A stretch of DNA of 16,791 bases from Polaromonas sp. UBA5171 (GTDB taxonomy: Bacteria; Pseudomonadota; Gammaproteobacteria; Burkholderiales; Burkholderiaceae_C): assembly GCA_002413395.1 (NCBI GenBank), contig DHWX01000070.1, positions 48,082 to 64,872 on the forward strand, written 5' to 3'. Position 1 is the first letter of the stretch. Each line of letters begins with the position of its first letter. The position numbers were made by a program, and so were the translations under genes. The notes below the pieces were generated by a model, which did no database searches, was not told the origin of the DNA, and worked only from the letters and a program-made list of their open reading frames with translations. Shown here one piece after another: positions 15,117 through 16,791 of the stretch.

Positions 15117-16365
15117 CGCTCGGGTTGGGGGTGGCGTAGGCTTCGTGCGAGCTGGTTCTCAGGCCGAGAGCAAGCAATAAACCTGTCACGATGCAAAAAA
15201 AATCACCAATTTGTGCGTCGTACAGGCTCGAATTGAAAAGGCAGACCGTGGTCAGTGCCAGTATTGCGGACTGCGTCGCTCTCGCATAAGATTTTCCCAT
15301 CTTCATGCTGTCTCGCAGCACGGAAGACATCAAGGCAAAAAGAAAAAGAATGCCGGGAATGCCGAGCTGAACGCCCCATAAAAGGTATTCTTGATGGGGG
15401 TTTCCGGTGCCGTCAATCTCCTTGATCGCTGGATTGTCTTCGAGCTGAAGCCGCCTGGATTCAATGTCCCAGCTGCCAACACCGGATCCCCCAAAGGGAT
15501 GTTCGGCAATGCTCTGGAGCGCCACGCGCCATAGTTCCAGCCGGACACCCGTTGACGTTGTGGTTTGTACCTGTGTTGAATACGAATGAATTTCGGTCTT
15601 GAGCATCATCAGCCGTTCTTCTACATTGGCTGAGCAGAAAAACAAAACCAGTGTCAGCAGGAATGGCAACAAAACAACGACCGCCCGGTATTTTTTTGGC
15701 AGTTCCCACATGATGGCAATCGACAGCAGCGCAATCGCGGCGATATGTCCACTGCGCCCGATCAAGACAAAAAACACGTTGGCCAGCGATGCCAGAGCCG
15801 CAAATACTGCGAGGTGCCTGCCAAATCGTCCAGGCGCCAGACCTCTTAAATGCCAGCAGATGGCAGCAAAAACTGCGCCCATGATGCCTTGGTCAAGGTA
15901 ACTTGAAAATACTGCGTATTCAGTCTGCGCCATGTCGGAGGTCGCCCAGGGAACTGGAACACGCAGGTACAGCAACCATGAACTTGCCAGGAGGAATGCT
16001 TGCGCCAGAACAAACGCATACAGCGCATACAGCGCCTCGCGCCGGTCCCGGATGAGCATCAGCATCAAGACAATCACAATCAGTTTTCCGTACTTGGCCA
16101 ACGAGTTCAAGGCATATGGCAACGGTACAACCGTCCAGAGCAGGCTTATGGCGAATGCAAAAATGACCGCCAGCACGGCAACTGGCGTGTGCATTCCAGC
16201 CAGTCGTTTACCGACTTCGGGGGCGCGTTTGGCGAAGATCAAAGCAGCCATTCCGGTACACACCAGAAGAAACTTGGTGATGCTGATGATCGCCATTGAC
16301 AATCCTACAGAAGCTGCGGCCATGCAAATGATTGCGAGTCGGAAATGGATCGTCTTGTTTAGCAA
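15109..16365 (-). CDS. waaL: O-antigen ligase (WaaL/Wzy_C family)
   Basis: This is a polytopic inner membrane protein of 418 residues with roughly ten or more hydrophobic segments. It joins undecaprenyl-linked O-antigen to lipid A-core in the periplasm. The large periplasmic loop holds the Wzy_C signature: STGVRLELWRVAL (271-283) with the conserved arginine, EHPFGGSGVGSW (288-299) and NPHQEYLLWGVQLGIPG (322-338) with the conserved histidine H324. Polymerases and ligases share this domain, so Wzy is possible, but adjacency to msbA favours ligase. The start is TTG at 16365, without a good ribosome-binding site. ATG at 16323 is the alternative, leaving a shorter N-terminus. Confidence 0.82.
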   Translation of the reverse strand: MLNKTIHFRLAIICMAAASVGLSMAIISITKFLLVCTGMAALIFAKRAPEVGKRLAGMHTPVAVLAVIFAFAISLLWTVVPLPYALNSLAKYGKLIVIVLMLMLIRDRREALYALYAFVLAQAFLLASSWLLYLRVPVPWATSDMAQTEYAVFSSYLDQGIMGAVFAAICWHLRGLAPGRFGRHLAVFAALASLANVFFVLIGRSGHIAAIALLSIAIMWELPKKYRAVVVLLPFLLTLVLFFCSANVEERLMMLKTEIHSYSTQVQTTTSTGVRLELWRVALQSIAEHPFGGSGVGSWDIESRRLQLEDNPAIKEIDGTGNPHQEYLLWGVQLGIPGILFLFALMSSVLRDSMKMGKSYARATQSAILALTTVCLFNSSLYDAQIGDFFCIVTGLLLALGLRTSSHEAYATPNPSDA

Positions 16366-16566
16366 AATTGTTGAAATGGGGGGCTTGGTGAGCCCGCATT
16401 ATCAACGATTCAAATTTTTCGCCGATTGGCATTTCCGTGTGCAATTTCACCGGTCCACCCATGCATTGCCGTGAACGTTCATGATTGCATGGACCCCCTT
16501 TTGTTCCACCGTAAGATATCCTCGCCTTCTAACCCTGTCGATGAATTATGGAGTGAATATTGTTTC
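16366..16566. promoter_or_regulatory. divergent intergenic region with nested dyad
   Basis: These 201 bases separate the divergent waaL and the last glycosyltransferase, so both promoters should be here. I find no confident -35/-10 pair. It contains a perfect 10-base palindrome TGAACGTTCA (16472-16481), nested within ATGCA/TGCAT (16461-16465 and 16486-16490) and GGTCCA/TGGACC (16452-16457 and 16490-16495), with nearly shared centres. This could bind a regulator or form a cruciform. GGAG at 16550-16553 is the probable ribosome-binding site of the downstream gene, 13 bases from its ATG. Confidence 0.4.
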
Positions 16567-16791
16567 ATGAAGCTTTCAACCGTATTGATCGTCTGCAATG
16601 AAGAGGCGAATCTGGAGGCTTGCGTCAGATCTGTGTCCTGGACCGATGAGTGCGTCGTTCTTGAGCATGGCAGTACGGATAACACCCTTGAAATTGCCCG
16701 TGGCCTTGGTATTGCGGTTTCTCAGACACCAGACTGGCCCGGTTTTGGCGCGCAGAAAAATCGTGCCCTTGACGTAGCGGCGGGGGGGGGG
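16567..16791 (+). CDS. WaaE/KdtX-like family 2 glycosyltransferase, N-terminal part
   Basis: 75 codons are present before the window ends. The text reads KLSTVLIVCNEEANLEACVR, then VVLEHGSTDNTLEIARGLG, and DWPGFGAQKNRALDVAAG. That is the N-terminal half of the WaaE/KdtX GT2 family, which adds a hexose or heptose to the inner core of LPS. The usual D-x-GS-x-D motif appears as LEHGSTD, with Glu for the first Asp. The final bases are a run of ten G (16782-16791) at the point where the family would continue with an acidic residue, so the last codons are unreliable. It is divergent from waaL and completes the LPS locus. Confidence 0.85.
   Translation, partial: MKLSTVLIVCNEEANLEACVRSVSWTDECVVLEHGSTDNTLEIARGLGIAVSQTPDWPGFGAQKNRALDVAAGGG

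Noticed and set aside
1..16791. CRISPR arrays, tRNA or rRNA genes
   Set aside because: No regularly spaced direct repeats, cloverleaf-like sequences or rRNA segments were seen on reading both strands.

Overview
The window looks like a chromosomal contig from a betaproteobacterium of the Burkholderiales, most likely Comamonadaceae of the Polaromonas/Rhodoferax type. This rests on recognising the protein families, the gene order yebC-purD-hemF-nadD-rsfS-rlmH-maf-rng, the moderately high G+C, and two short dispersed-repeat types I remember from that family. No search could be run, so the genus is an inference. Both ends look like contig ends: the first gene is cut off, with an in-frame TAG at bases 2-4, and the last 10 bases are a run of G inside a glycosyltransferase gene.

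Layout. (1) 1-289, plus strand: the 3' end of an isochorismatase-family hydrolase. (2) 507-2672, minus strand: a HerA/YjgR-like ATPase gene interrupted by an in-frame TAA, followed 24 bases later by upp (uracil phosphoribosyltransferase). (3) 2753-11834, plus strand: a tightly packed run of yebC, purD, hemF, nadD, rsfS, rlmH, maf, rng, a polysaccharide deacetylase and a family-4 glycosyltransferase. Many neighbours overlap by 4 bases (stop/start ATGA or TTGA). The run joins purine, heme and NAD synthesis, ribosome maturation and RNA processing to envelope polysaccharide genes at its 3' end. (4) 11808-12409: a scar of mobile and degraded DNA. It holds a 38-base Tn21-type terminal inverted repeat that supplies the last codons of the glycosyltransferase, the frameshifted C-terminal end of a Tn3-family transposase, the C-terminal third of a short-chain dehydrogenase, and about 150 bases of unidentified sequence with a hairpin. 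(5) 12410-16365, minus strand: waaL-like O-antigen ligase, msbA-like lipid A flippase and a family-2 glycosyltransferase, an LPS core/O-antigen block. (6) 16567-16791, plus strand: the 5' end of a WaaE/KdtX-like core glycosyltransferase, divergent from waaL across a 201-base region that carries a nested dyad.

Functionally, the right half is a lipopolysaccharide assembly locus: sugar transfer to core (GT4, two GT2), flipping of lipid A-core (MsbA) and O-antigen ligation (WaaL). The left half is housekeeping. I see no convincing undescribed defence or biosynthetic system. The points most worth a second look are the nonsense codon splitting the YjgR-like ATPase, the transposon end that now forms the C-terminus of the GT4 enzyme, the long lysine/alanine-rich tail on RsfS, and an AT-rich repeat-like patch inside nadD.
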